From Perognathus longimembris pacificus (Eukaryota; Chordata; Mammalia; Rodentia; Heteromyidae): a stretch of 64,000 bases of DNA. Below, piece after piece: positions 44,175 through 55,364 of the stretch; within the stretch, counting starts at the first letter, position 1, and each line of letters opens with the position of its first letter. A program made the translations under genes and the position numbers. The stretch lies in NCBI RefSeq assembly GCF_023159225.1, contig NC_063174.1, positions 29,719,983-29,783,982 on the forward strand, in the 5' to 3' direction. The notes beneath the pieces are model-generated. The model saw only the letters and a program-made list of their open reading frames with translations, had not been told where the DNA came from and did no database searches.

Positions 44175-45090
44175 TCCTCCAATGGTAGTTGCTATATGGG
44201 TGTTTGTATCTCAGAATGTTAATGACTCCCCTAACATGCTACTCATGTTTGAAGTATGAAGGATTCCAGTAAGATGGAGATTCAAAGGTCTTATATTGAC
44301 TTTTCTTTTTTGGCAAATTTTGTGTAGAAAATTGGGAAATAAGTACTCAAATGATATTGGAATCAAGGCACTGTGAATCTTACTTTTACCCTGTATTCCT
44401 GTTTTCTTCTTGCTCTAAAAAATTCTACCCCCCCCCCAAGACATTTGCTAGAGTAACTTTGGGGTTCCTTCAGAATTAGTCTCACAATGACTGGTGATTT
44501 TATTTAATCCTGTAGTTAGGATCCAAAACTAATAGGAATAGAATCTTTCCTAGAAAGTTATTTTAGGGGGAAAATGGAGCTGGCGTTTACAACTTTAAAA
44601 GCAGTTAAACAGTTTGCTGAATGACAAAAAGAAAAGGTAGACTGCTTTTGATCTAAGTTATGGCGCAATAAAGTGGCTTTAAGAGATCCAGTGTTAACGG
44701 GGTGAAAATTGTTACAGTAACCTCTTTACTGGCCAGAACTCGACTTAGTTCATATTTTTAAGTGTTCTTTAGTATTACAGGTGAACTACAAACCATTTGG
44801 TGAAACATCTTTTGACTATGTCACTGTGATGTATGGTGCAAGGGTTAAGGCTCTGAGAAGAGTGAAGGCATCCCAGCCAATAGCAAGCCGTGCTGGTGAT
44901 GTACTGCTTTTCAGTTCTGATTCATTGGCTGCCGAGGGTTTGTCATTCCATCCCCAGCGTCTGCAAGCAGCGCGGGTCGGATTTTCTGTGGTCTAGCTAG
45001 CTAAACTGGATTTGGGCTGCCTGCACGTGCAGTTTCCATTTAACTTTAGCTCATCTCTACCTCTTAATAGAGGCAGCTGTTAAGTTTTTG
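44175..45090. other. sequence upstream of the CpG island
   Basis: No exon is supported. CCAGCCAATAGCAAG (about 44,873) and GATTCATTGGCTG (about 44,920) contain direct and inverted CCAAT boxes and may belong to the distal promoter. A 71-aa frame at 44781 has no recognised domain. Confidence 0.4.
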
Positions 45091-45190
45091 GTTATCCTCT
45101 AGATTTGGGGGCGGCGAGGGGGGGTCGGGGGGAAGAACCCTGGTTCGGTTAACCTCGTTGGAGGTCGGAGGAGGTTCCCTGTGACTGAAT

Positions 45191-45196
45191 CACGTG
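45191..45196. promoter_or_regulatory. CACGTG E-box
   Basis: TCACGTGAC is a palindromic E-box suited to USF/MYC-MAX/TFE family binding. It lies at the upstream edge of the CpG island. Confidence 0.5.
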
Positions 45197-45206
45197 ACTG
45201 TCTAAC

Positions 45207-45214
45207 ATGCAAAT
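45207..45214 (+). promoter_or_regulatory. octamer ATGCAAAT
   Basis: A perfect POU-family octamer lies 11 bp after the E-box. Presence is certain and function is inferred. Confidence 0.45.
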
Positions 45215-45811
45215 AAATAAGTGTGGAATCCCATGAACTAGAGGGGAAACCTGCCAGAAACTCAGAGCATGTGCCCCGTGCGTGAATCAGTTGCACTCGA
45301 GTGTGGGCGGGTGTCAGGTTGCTTTGTAATTGCGGCTCGGGACGCGGCGTAAGGCCGTGGAACTCGCGTGGGCCTGCTGGGGCCACCGAGGGTGGCCAGG
45401 TCCAAGGTGTGGGGCCCTGGGGGCGGGGGTCTGGCTGCAGCCCGGGGATCGATCGCGAGCCCGAAGGGCAGCGGCCAGGCCGCGGCTAAGCCGGAGGGAG
45501 GTCAGAGGCTCTGGGCGGGTCCTCGAGGCGGCTAGGGCGGCGTCTCCGCCGAGTAAGGGGTTCACTTGCAGGCAGGTGAAGAGCTCCCGGGGAAGGCGCG
45601 CACGCCCGGCGAGTAGTTTGCCAGCCCAGGCTCTGCCAACGGCCAGGTTAGGCGTAGCTCTGGGTCCAGGGGACTCCGGCCACACATTCGTCCAGCCCCG
45701 GACGCTAAAGCGGTCCTGGCTCCGATCCGGAGTCCGGATGCTCCCTTTGAGCTTAACTTGGGGCGCTAGCAGAGAAGCGGCGGCGGCAGAGAAAGAAACT
45801 GGGTAGGGCAG

Positions 45812-45819
45812 TGACGTCA
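45812..45819. promoter_or_regulatory. perfect CRE TGACGTCA
   Basis: The full palindromic CREB/ATF site stands in GCAGTGACGTCATCTGCGGC. Within a CpG island such sites usually lie within about 200 bp of the transcription start, which suggests initiation after 45,820. Confidence 0.7.
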
Positions 45820-45932
45820 TCTGCGGCCGCCCCTCCCCCGCCGGCCGGTTCTCTCCGCAGTTCCTGCCCTACGACATCCGGGTCTCTCCAGCTGCTTCGC
45901 CGCGCCGCAGCTGTAGCGGCGGCGGAGCCGAC

Positions 45933-45952
45933 GGGGCGGGGCGGGGCGGGGT
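45933..45952 (+). promoter_or_regulatory. three tandem GC boxes (Sp1/KLF)
   Basis: GGGGCGGGGCGGGGCGGGG is three overlapping GC boxes. It can also form a G-quadruplex. It lies about 115 bp after the CRE. Confidence 0.75.
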
Positions 45953-46017
45953 AGGCCGGGGTGGGGGAGGGGCTGCGCGATGCCCCCGTGAGCGCGCCTG
46001 CGCGGGGGCGCGCTAGA

Positions 46018-46038
46018 GGCGGCGGCGGCGGCGGCGGA
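46018..46038 (+). repeat. (GGC)n run in the presumed 5'UTR
   Basis: About six to seven GGC units, a normal length for CpG-island 5'UTRs. Confidence 0.8.
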
Positions 46039-46192
46039 GCTAGGGACGGGAGCGCGCGCAGGAGCTGGAGAGGACCGTGGTCTCCGCGCCCCGCCGGGTC
46101 CGCAGCTAGGGGTGCTCCGGCGGCTGCAGCTCCCGAACGGGTAGTAGGGGAGGGGGGAGGGGGGACGCCAGGCAGGTGGGGGCACGAAAGCG

Positions 46193-46267
46193 ATGAGGCC
46201 TCTGCTCTTCCTCCTCCTCCTCCGGGACCCTCTCTCTGCCTCCCGCTCCAACGCCCGGATGATCTGA
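46193..46267 (+). other. upstream ORF, 24 codons
   Basis: ATGAGGCCTCTGCTC begins a small frame with a Leu-rich start (MRPLLFLLLLRDPLS) and a stop at 46265-46267. It has a purine at -3. It would act as a uORF only if transcription begins upstream of 46,193. The signal-peptide look is probably due to the CTC-rich composition. Confidence 0.3.
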
Positions 46268-46950
46268 GCCGCGAGGGCGCCGAGAGCCGGGGGCCCGGAC
46301 GCAACCCGGCTCCACCCCTCCGCCGCCCCATCCCCGGCCCGCCGCCACCGCGGTGACCCTCTTTTCGCCCCCTCCCCGGCCGCTGTCGCCGCCGCCGCCT
46401 CGGCCGACCAGGGACCTGCCCGCCCGCGGCTGCTCCGGGTAAGCGCGGTGCTCGGGCCGCGGGCGGGCGGGCGGGTGGCGCGGGCCTGCGCGGTGGCGGC
46501 GGCGGGCAGGCCTGGGGCCTGTAAACAAGCCGGGCGTCTGCCCGGGCGCTCCCGGGAGGAGACGCGACAACTCCACCCCCTGGCCCGGCCTCCTCCCCGG
46601 AGCTGGGCGGCCGGCGGCGAGGGGTTAACGATCGGCGGGGGCGGGGTGTGTGGCGGCGGCGCAGGGAGGGGGCGCGACCCTTGGCGATCGGGGCCGGGGC
46701 GGAGGGCCGGGGGGGACCCGCAGGGCCGGTGGATGGCGACTCGGGCGCGGGCCGCGGGGTCGGCTGGGCCCGGCAGTCGCCGCGGAACTTTTCCCCGAAC
46801 CGAGGTGGGGGCGTCGCGGAGGCCGGCGCCGCCCAGGCTGACCCCCCGCTCCAGCCTCAGGGAAGGGAGGCTGGGGGAGAGAAGGCGGTGGTGGGGGAAT
46901 CGCTGGCTTTGAACCGGACCTGGTCTAGGAACACCCGGGGTCGGAGCCTT

Positions 46951-48580
46951 GCTGCTTCTGGTTTTCCAGGGGGGCAGGGTGAGCGTGAGGCTCCCTCTGC
47001 GCCTGGCGGGGCTGCCTCTCCGGTTCATTCATTATTGAGGCTTCGAACAAATCCATTGAAGGAAATCCTGCCCGTTTCCCATTCCCGGTCGCCTTGTAAA
47101 TGGGGGGCTCGAGGTCTTTATGATAGTTTGGTTGAGGTGTGATTCTGTTCTGCTTGTAGATTTATTAAATAAGCCTGGAGCCTTTTCTTAAAAGACAACT
47201 GACACTGGAGAACCTTCTACCACCCGCAGTTTTTTAGATACGTTTTGAACATTTCATCACCGGAGGTCGATTTTCTGAAGCACCACATGGTATTTACAAC
47301 TGCACATACTTCCGTTTGTCCAAGGAATTCATGTGGCACTCCCGACCCCAAGTTTCTTGCTAATTGGATTAATGAGCCAAATGTAATTTTTTAAGTGTTC
47401 AGTTGAGTATAGGAGCCAGGTATTGTTGGAGAAAAAGAAATGATTTTGATGTTTTTGAAACAGGAAATTTAATTTTCTTGTGTCTGGAGGAAACTTGCAT
47501 GTTAGGGTTTTTAAACACGGCCACTTTTTGGATGTAAAGTGCTCTGAAGAATCATAGATTTTATTTAAATGATAGTCTGCTGGGCCTTAGGGGTTTCAGA
47601 GCTTGTTGGATTCCAGCAGGGCTTAGACTTAAAACTCCCCTTGACTAGAACCCTTTTTTTTTTTAAACCTGCTCTTATCTGCCTACATATCTAGCCCTTT
47701 TTCAAAGATTGCATTTCTGTAATTCCCTATTTTACAGATGAGAAAACTGACACTGAAAACGGTGACCCTCTCATCCCTATTTTCTTATCTTCATTGTTAC
47801 CTTTATTGGCCTAAAGTTGGCTTTGCCAATACATTTGAAGCACAAAGTAACATTTTCTTTTCAATGCTATGGTTAGGTAGGGTTTGTTTGTTTTCCATTG
47901 CTGAGGATCCAGCTCAGGGCCTCTTATGCTGGGCAAACTACCACAGAGGGACACCTGAAGCCCAAGGTTTGTTCTTTTGTGTACTGTGTATATATCTAAT
48001 TAAACAGTAAGTCATGTAGCATGGTTACTTTTAGTCTTGAGTTTACATGAATAACACAATATTGGAATTACAGTGAACTGCATGTGAAAGTTGCTTAAGT
48101 CATTTTTACTTGATAATAAACATTTTTACGTTAGTGCAGTAATTACATATGGAAAACGTATTAAGATGTAACATTTGAGGTTGGTTACTTCCGTATGTGT
48201 TTTGACATATCAAATTGGTTTGTACATGGCTTGTATCTTTTTCATTTTTTAACTGAGATTGGATCATTTTATATTTTAGTATAGAGGGCTGAAGCAGTAA
48301 TCATAATTACAGTATAACCTGTTGAAATGAACACTATACACTAGGAGACAAGAATTGTTTAGTCATGGCTGTGCTCCAAAATATGTGTCCACTGATAAAT
48401 CCTTTAACCTTTTAAGTGCTTCCAAAGCACTAAAGCCTATGGGATAGATTATGTTATCACATGTACTGTCCAGCTACTTATTCTTTTTTAAATCATGCTT
48501 GTGTGGATATGCATACCTTTAACAAATAAATACCTGGTATGTGCCAAGCACTTAGATGTTTCAGATTCTAAAGCTGAATT
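46951..48580. other. start of the presumed intron 1
   Basis: After the CpG island the sequence becomes AT-rich. It holds an antisense ID-like SINE piece at about 47,875-47,965 (GAGGATCCAGCTCAGGGCCT) and nothing else recognised. Confidence 0.5.
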
Positions 48581-48584
48581 TTCT

Positions 48585-48918
48585 TTCTTGGTTCTTTTTT
48601 CTTTCTTTATTTCTTTCGTTCTGTTTCTTTCTTTCTTTCTTTTTTTCTGTGTGTGTACATGTATGTGTACATGTGTATGTGTATTTATGTGTGTACAGCA
48701 GTCCTGGGGCTTATGTGCTGTCCCTGAGCTTTTTCCCTCAAGACATATTGCTCTACCACTTGAGCCACAGCTCTACTTCCCATATTTTGGTGGTTAATTG
48801 GAGATGAGTTTCAAGGACCTCTTCCCAGGGCTGGCTTCAAACCCTGATCCTCAGATCTCAGCCTCCTGAGTAACTAGAGTAACTAGGATTACAATCATGA
48901 GCCATGGCATCATGAATT
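48585..48918 (-). mobile_element. 7SL-headed Geo SINE, antisense, with (TTTC)n/(TG)n tail
   Basis: A pyrimidine and TG-rich tract (48,585-48,697) leads into CAGTCCTGGGGCTTATGTGC (shortened Geo), then GGTTAATTGGAGATGAGTTT and CAGCCTCCTGAGTAACTAGA (head, with a small internal duplication GTAACTAGA). Confidence 0.8.
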
Positions 48919-48994
48919 TTTTTTTTAATTGGCACATGTTCTTTAGAGAAGCTGTAGTTAGCCCTTATTGATTTTTTTTTTTTTTCTGTTCAGA

Positions 48995-49060
48995 GGCAAG
49001 TCTGCAAAAACTTCTCAGAGTAAAAAGGATGGAGATTCCAAAGGAGACAAAGTTGGGTGA
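48995..49060 (+). other. candidate cassette exon (weak)
   Basis: A 15-base T run followed by CTGTTCAG is a strong acceptor-like site at about 48994. The following bases read RGKSAKTSQSKKDGDSKGDKVG then a stop (TGA at about 49,058). A donor is poor (TTGG|GTGACA). It could be an alternative or cryptic exon of the + strand gene, or a chance arrangement. The peptide is not one I recognise. Confidence 0.2.
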
Positions 49061-49672
49061 CACTACCGTTTGAACAAGCACATGACCTGTAGTAGTTAGA
49101 AGTGAAGGCTGTTATAAGTACAGTTATGACGGTTTTTCTGTCAATTCATGCTGGGTCTTGATAGTTCTATCTTGTTAATTTTTTGTTTGAAAAGTTTTCT
49201 CACTTTCTATAGCAGCACTTTGTCAGATGGTAAATTTTGTTGCAGTTACTAAATATCTGAAGATAATTTTACAGTGACATTTTGATGTTTGTTTTAAATG
49301 ATTATCTATTACCCAGGCACATGACTGATTGGTACTCTTGAAGAATTTCCATCTATAATTAAATTAAAAGGATATAGCCTTATAAGAAAGTCATCCCAAG
49401 CAGAATTTTGTAAGAATTATGCAAGAGGATAAAGCAGGGCAAAACAAGTTTGACTGCAAAGTATATGGACCTTGGGAATGGGGAGAAGGTGATGGGAGGC
49501 AACTAAGTAAAAGCTGTCTTTTGAACCTTCATTACAATATGTCCTGTCTTCTAAGATAACAAAACATCTTAATCCATTTGTTTCATTATTTTGCTATTAT
49601 CCAGAATACATAAATTTTCTTACTTAGAATTATTAGCCATCCTGTGTGAAAGAAGTGTTACTTATCCTGTAT
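49061..49672. other. intron-like AT-rich sequence
   Basis: No gene or repeat was recognised. Confidence 0.45.
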
Positions 49673-49687
49673 CAAAATTCATAGGCT

Positions 49688-49897
49688 ATAGTGGCAAGAG
49701 TGCTTGCCTCGTATACATGAAGCCCTGGGTTCAATTCCTCAGCACCACATATATAGAAAAGACCAGAAGTGGTGCTGTGGCTCAAGTGGCAGAGTGCTAG
49801 CCTTGAGTGAAAAGAAGCCAGGGACAGTGCTCAGGCCCTGAGTTCAAGCTCCAGGACTGGCAATAAATAAATAAATATAAGAGAAACTCATTTAAAA
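49688..49897 (+). mobile_element. IDL-Geo SINE, 5'-truncated, with target duplication
   Basis: It starts at TAGTGGCAAGAGTGCTTGCC (the first ~18 bases of the family are absent) and ends CAGGACTGGC plus an (AATA)n-type tail. AAAATTCATAGGCT occurs at 49674-49687 and again at about 49898. Confidence 0.9.
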
Positions 49898-50164
49898 AAA
49901 ATTCATAGGCTAGTTATGTTTTCTTTCTTCCTTAACTCTAATGCCTAATATATTCTAATACCTGATATCCTATAAAAACAATTTTATACATCATTATGAA
50001 TCTTCAGAATGTATTGTGTGATTTTTGACATTTACATGTTTTAGCTATGTACTGTAATCGTTTTACTTAGTTTTACTTTTGCTGAGGTAGTACAAGAAGC
50101 TAGAGAAAGTGAAGGATTTGGGGAGGTGAGTTCTATAAACCCTTCTTTAAAACAGTAGTAGACT

Positions 50165-50402
50165 TTCTGGTTGCTGGTGGCTTGTGCTTGTAATCCTAGC
50201 TACTCAGGAGGCTGAGACTTCAGGATCTCTGTTCGAAGCCAGCCCAGGCAGAAAAGTCCTGTGAGACTCTTTATCTCCAATTAACCCTTCAAAAACTGGA
50301 AATAGCACTGTGGTTCAAGTGGCAGAGCACCAGCCTTGAGCACAAAGAGGCTCAGGGACAGCGCCCAGGCCCTGAGTTCAACCAACCAACAACCAAAAAA
50401 AA
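50165..50402 (+). mobile_element. 7SL-headed Geo SINE
   Basis: TTGCTGGTGGCTTGTGCTTG to GCCCAGGCCCTGAGTTCAAC, ending in an (AACC)n/A tail in place of CCCCAGGACTGGC. Confidence 0.85.
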
Positions 50403-50463
50403 GTAGTTTTGTTTTGTTTTTTTTTAAAGAAATTGAAAAGTGCAAATTGATGTGTACCAGTAA

Positions 50464-50685
50464 AGCCAGGTGCTAATGGCTCATGCCTGTAATCCTGTTA
50501 CTCATCAGGCCTGAGGTCTGGGAATCACAATTCAAAGCCAGACCAGGCAAACCAAATCCAAAACAAGCTAGAAGTGAAGCTGTGGCTCAAGTGGTAGAAC
50601 ACCATCCTCGAGTGAAAAAGTTTAGGGACAGTGCCCAGGCTTGAGGTCAAGGTCCAGTAGTATTGGCACACGCACAACTATCAAT
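50464..50685 (+). mobile_element. 7SL-headed Geo SINE
   Basis: GCCAGGTGCTAATGGCTCAT to GTCCAGTAGTATTGGCACAC, with a diverged 3' end. Confidence 0.82.
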
Positions 50686-50986
50686 AAAGTGGTCTCTTGA
50701 TACAGTGTAAATACTGTTAACAACTTTTGGGTGAGTGTGTGATAAAAGCAGGAGCTTGTTTTCATAATCCTTAATGTGTTTATTATATTATTGATCCAAG
50801 TTAATGTAGTATTCATATTTTGGATGTGAGTTGATATCATTACTTATGGAAAATATCTGAAAATCCTTTGAGCTTGGAGAACTGGGTGCAGAAGAAAGTA
50901 AATAATAAAAATTACTTTCTCATCAATTTTTTTTTACTACAATCTTCTAAAATACTTGTGATTTTCATTTTAGAGATACATATACT

Positions 50987-51166
50987 CAGTCATCTCTGTA
51001 GGTTCTGCATCTATGGAGTCAACTAAGCTTGCATTGAAAATAATATAATTATTTACATAGTGTTTCCATTGTCATTTTATTTGAGGGACTTCAGGATCCA
51101 TACATTTTGGCGACTGTGGGGAATCTTTGAACCAATTCTTTGTGAATACCAAAGGTTGCGTGTCTG
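50987..51166. mobile_element. Tigger-type MITE remnant
   Basis: The start CAGTCATCTCTGTAGGTTCT and the end ACCAATTCTTTGTGAATACC ... GTGTCTG form diverged terminal inverted repeats like those of Tigger3-type elements ('cagtcatccctcggtatccg'). The inner part (TTATTTGAGGGACTTCAGGA) also fits. Non-coding, 180 bp. Confidence 0.7.
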
Positions 51167-51169
51167 AAT

Positions 51170-51725
51170 GTAGAGAACCTAAGTGACATGCTAGGATAGG
51201 ACATGATATAGAAATGAAGATAAATAAGTGGATTTTCTCCATTTATATGGCCCTTCTTGCTTCTGGGAATTATAAAGGCTCATTAACATTTCTCGCATAG
51301 TTTGATAGAGTTAAAATGAGTACTTATGAGTAAATTTTTTTCCAATTTAAGAATCCTTCTAAAACATTTAGAAAGTGTATGAGACATCAAGTTTATTTTT
51401 TCTTTTCCAATGCTTCAGAAGTTAACAGAACCAAAAATTTTTATTTCCCCAAGCTCTGGTCAGAATGAGGAATGAAGTTAATCTTAATCTCTCAAGTGGT
51501 TGATGTCCTTAGTGAAGGATGTGAGTAATATGTTTTAAGAAAATTTAATCCATATAGCCATACTGAAAACTCAGAGACATAGTTGGTAAGGCTATGGATC
51601 CTGAAGTCCCTCAAATAAAATGACAATTGAAATGTGTAAATAATTATGCTATTTCCAATGGAATTTTGGTTGACAGCATGGATGGTAGAACCTAAAGAGA
51701 TGGAGGACTGACCATTTAAAGTCAG
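51170..51725. other. intron-like unassigned sequence
   Basis: No exon or repeat was recognised. Confidence 0.45.
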
Positions 51726-51729
51726 ACTC

Positions 51730-51940
51730 AAGTCTGAGTCTCTTGTCTTCCCCCTTCAGGTGGGTGTTCTTGGATAAGCCACTTAATTTCTCAAAACCTC
51801 AGTTTTCTTTACCTGTCAAGTGGAAATTTATTTCTCATTAAGATTGTCTTGAAGACTGAAATAATTATGTAACACACTTGACATTTTCTACTATGGAGGA
51901 AAAAGGTGACAATTAAGTGGTAGCCGCTGTTACTGAGTAC
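51730..51940 (+). mobile_element. MIR SINE remnant
   Basis: TGGATAAGCCACTTAATTTC, TCAAAACCTCAGTTTTCTTT and ACCTGTCAAGTGG follow the MIR core. Confidence 0.75.
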
Positions 51941-51944
51941 ATGA

Positions 51945-53435
51945 AATTTTGAGTTTCTTGGAATGGAGGCTAACTGGGTGTGAGAAGTTGCCTTTGGGTC
52001 TAGTTTAGCAGTAAGCCTTGAAGCTAAACTAGAAGAGATTGAATATACAGAGCTGAGCATATAGAGCTTGCTTGTGAGCAGACTAGAAGCTGAGGTAAAG
52101 GAAGAAAGAGAAAGTTGATTATGTAGATTTATTGACTGCCTGAACTGAAAAGAAGTCATGAGTTTGAAGTTAATGATTAGGTAGGAATAGATGGTTAAAT
52201 TGCAGATAAAGAGTAACAGTAATAAAGCAAAGGTGAATGTTCAGATGAATGTTCTGAATGTTCAGAAGGTAATTCAGGACGAATAAGTGGATATTTCGAA
52301 GAGGAGTTACATTTCATAATTGATATGTCATTGCTACAGGTTTTATCTGTTTAAAGGTCTTCATAAAAGGCATTAAGGTTGTATATGTGGGTTCTGGGTT
52401 ATTTAAGATTGAAAATTTGCTTGAAACAATTCATTTCGTATTACCTCAAGCCCAATCACTCCCAGCTTAGCCTCTCTCATAGCATCCTGTACTGCACCCT
52501 ACCTTCCCTGTTGTAGAAACCATCGCAGCAATTTTACAGAAATCTGGTAAACTTTGTTTTTTCTGTCTCCAGTGGCTCCTTCAAATTTTTTGGTTTGGTT
52601 TTTGAGACGTTCTATCATTTAGGTCTCAGACAAGATCTGTTTCAACCAAACTGGTATACTTGTCATCTTTGGGAAATACCCTTTTATCTCTATGGTCTAT
52701 ATTCACCATGAAGGCTGCTAATTTATGGTCTGAATTCTTTCCTTTTCCAATTTTTTTTTTTGCTTTTTAAAATCAGTTTATTTCTAAAATTTCTTCATCC
52801 ATAAAGTCTTTCTTAGCCTTCAGAGCGTTTCAGGTCTTTCCTCTGTTCTTCTATCACAGTCTGTATTTGAATAGGTTTAATCATAGATTTTACTTCTAGA
52901 TATTTGTGTCTTATATTAATCTGGAGGAGGATACAGTAACTTACTATATTCACAACCTGTCACAATGCTTGTGGATAGTACACATTCAAATATATTTGAT
53001 ATTAAGCAAAACCTTCCTGGTAGTGAGAACTATTGCCTTAGGGGGAGGCTGTAGAAGCAATGATAAACTTTCTGGTAGTGGACATTTCTGAATTTTTTTT
53101 TCCTGTATGTTTTTGCTGGACCTAGATATTTAAGTATGTAGATTATATAAATCTGAAGTATGGCAGAATTCTGCACATTGGCATAAAAGGTTGGATTGAC
53201 TGGTTCTGGACCTACAAATTTCACTTCAACTTCCCATATTTTGGCTTCCAGGGTTAATAGAACATAATCATGTACCTCTTTCTAGAGTATTTCACATTTG
53301 CAAATATTAAAGAAGGCAGATAGCTAACATGAATTGTCTGTGTTTATGTAAACCTCTAAGATAAACATATATAGTAAAATAATAAGTGATAAATGGATAT
53401 ATATATCAAAATCTCTTTTACCTAATTTTGTGAAT
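51945..53435. other. intron-like sequence with a possible L2 remnant
   Basis: 52,460-52,900 has an L2-like motif order (CTCCAGTGGCTCCTTC, AGTCTTTCTTAGCCTTCAG) at low confidence. Nothing else was recognised. Confidence 0.35.
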
Positions 53436-53439
53436 GTGT

Positions 53440-53692
53440 GTCGTAGGCCTGAGGCTTGAACTCAGCTGAGTCACTGTCCCTGAGCTTTTTCAAGGCTCTC
53501 TACCACTTGAGGCACAGCTCCATTTCCAGTCTTGCTCAACTTTCAGCTTTTTGGTAGTTAATTAGAGATAAGAGTCTCATGGCCTATTTGCCAGGCTGAC
53601 TTTGCACTGTGATCCTCAGATCTCAGCCTCCTGAGGAGCTAAGGTTACATATGTAAGTTGCTAGTACCCTGCTTAAGTGGGTAATTCCATAT
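53440..53692 (-). mobile_element. 7SL-headed Geo SINE, antisense
   Basis: GGCCTGAGGCTTGAACTCAG to GGTAGTTAATTAGAGATAAG and CAGCCTCCTGAGGAGCTAAG. Confidence 0.82.
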
Positions 53693-53884
53693 GGTCCGTT
53701 GGTGACTGCTTTAAATCCACTTATTGCAGTATGATACTTATGAGACCAGAATCCTAAGTTTGTTTTTTGTGTGTGTCTCATATTTTTCTAGCCTTGACAG
53801 TAACTAGGAACAATGAGCATTTACATGCTAGTACTGTTCAATTTCCAATTATATCTCATCAAATCTTCTTAATATTAATATGAA

Positions 53885-53985
53885 ATAGTATTATTGTCTT
53901 AACAGATAAGGAAATTGAGACAAAAGTAGCTATTTGCTCAGAATTTCACACCTAGTAACAGGCCAAATGCATGTCCATGGCCTTT
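53885..53985 (-). mobile_element. MIR remnant, antisense
   Basis: ACAGATAAGGAAATTGAGAC, TTGCTCAGAATTTCACACC and TAGTAACAGGCCAAATGCA are the reverse complement of the MIR core. Confidence 0.65.
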
Positions 53986-54384
53986 TTGAAGTAATTATAG
54001 ATGTGGATCATTACAGTTTCTAACAGCTTACTGCTGAACATCTGATGGTAGTTGTGATGGGTCAGAAAAGGTGTGTGGATGAAGGATATAATGACCACAT
54101 GTCTATTGTGTCCAGATCTAGTCTTATAATGGAGGTGGGATCTGAGATGACACTTAGGTTTGAAAAGTATACTTCAAAAATATATGCCAGCATATATTTA
54201 GAACTTTTTTTTTTTTACCAAGAAGAACTATACTACAAAAGCATCTGAAGATATAGCCACAATACATTTAGTTCTACAAACCACATAAAGTTTTGTAGTT
54301 CATCCATGTTTATTACTTTGCAGCTCACTGTCATAAATTATTGTGTTTTTTCCCAGTGAAATTCTTAGTTTAAGAAGATAATTG

Positions 54385-54895
54385 TGCCAAGCCCCAAGGG
54401 CTCATACCTGTAATCCTAGCTACTTGGAAAACTGAGATGAGTATTCTGGTTCTAAGTTATCCTCAATGAACCACCCCCACTTTTCAACCAGTAGTTGAAT
54501 ACAGTGATGCTCACCTATCATCCCAGTCCTATGTGAAGCTGAGATCAGGAGGATCACAGTTACAGGCCAGTATTGGCAACAACAACAAAAAATGTTTATG
54601 AGATTACATCCCCACAGAAGAAGCTAGGCATGGTGGCTTATACATGTCACCCAGCTGTGAAAGGAAGACTGAAATAGGCATGCCCTGGCAAGTAATGAGA
54701 CCCTATCTCAAAATAATGTTTGCAGAGGAAGTGTGGCTCAGCAGTACAACACCTGCCCAGCAAGCTTGAGGCTCTTTCAAATCTCATTACCAGATAAAAG
54801 AAAGATAAGCTGCTGTTTCTTTTTCCTGGAGATGGGGATTGAGCCCACTAGCATACATTCTACCACTTGTCTATACACTATGTATAGCCCCAAGA
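54385..54895. mobile_element. cluster of old B1-like and ID-like SINE pieces
   Basis: Degenerate + strand 7SL-like heads lie at about 54,386, 54,500 and 54,625 (AAGCTAGGCATGGTGGCTTA is clearest). An ID-like piece lies at 54,722-54,790 (GAAGTGTGGCTCAGCAGTAC). An antisense ID-like piece lies at 54,825-54,890. Confidence 0.5.
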
Positions 54896-54899
54896 AGGT

Positions 54900-55360
54900 A
54901 GTCTTAAATACAATTTCCCTAATAGGATTTATGTTACAGATTATAATGGAAATGGAAATGTCAGTGTTAAGCAGCCCATTTCAATGAATTGTCAATAAAT
55001 TTTTTACTCGTTTTAAATAGGTTCTCAGTATATGAATGTTGGTGGTAATGTTTGTAATCTCTGCTCACTGTATGAGCCAGAAATATCAGACTATGAGATA
55101 GCATAGGTCATGTATAATCTGGTTTAAATTTAGGCTGATGCTTCATATTTATCTGTCATGTGACTATCAGACAGGAATGTAGTTCTGTTTCAAAAAAATA
55201 ACATTACCAACTTCTTCCCCTTTAGCAAAATTGAATGAAAATTAATGAAAAAATATGAGAAAGGCATGGCTAGGTATTTTTTCCCCCCTAAATCTCAGAA
55301 CTTAACCAGGTTTTAGAAGCACATCTTTGCAGAATGCCATCATGCTTCAGAATGTTAATT
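54900..55360. other. intron-like unassigned sequence
   Basis: No exon or repeat was recognised. Confidence 0.45.
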
Positions 55361-55364
55361 TTTT

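Larger units (their letters stand above)
45820..46438 (+). other. presumed non-coding first exon, 3' end at 46438
   Basis: GCTCCGG|GTAAGC at 46438/46439 is a strong splice donor inside the island, followed by intron-like sequence. The start of the exon is not defined. I set the left limit at the CRE only as a bound, since the true start is probably after the GC boxes (45,952). No long frame with a good start codon ends compatibly at the donor, so it is probably 5'UTR. It contains an ATG uORF at 46193-46267. Gene identity is unknown. Other weaker donors exist (for example GCAGGTGAAG near 45,577). Confidence 0.5.
45100..46950. promoter_or_regulatory. CpG island promoter
   Basis: GC content and CpG frequency rise abruptly at about 45,100-45,300 and fall after about 46,950, in a window that is otherwise AT-rich and CpG-poor. 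Promoter elements inside include an E-box, octamer, CRE, tandem GC boxes and a (GGC)n run. The overlapping long open frames in all phases (up to 403 codons on -) reflect the lack of AT-rich stop codons and are not proteins. This is the 5' end of a gene. A good donor on + and none I could find on - favour transcription on +. Confidence 0.9.

Noticed and set aside
44781..44996. 71-aa frame just upstream of the CpG island as a coding exon
   Set aside because: It starts after an ACAG that looks like an acceptor, but the product is unrecognised and there is no upstream promoter evidence. The stretch more likely belongs to the distal promoter.
45753..47142. Long open reading frames (up to 403 codons on -, 164 on +) across the CpG island
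   Set aside because: They overlap in several phases on both strands, are Pro/Arg/Gly/Ala-rich from composition, and show no domain. GC-rich DNA lacks stop codons by chance.
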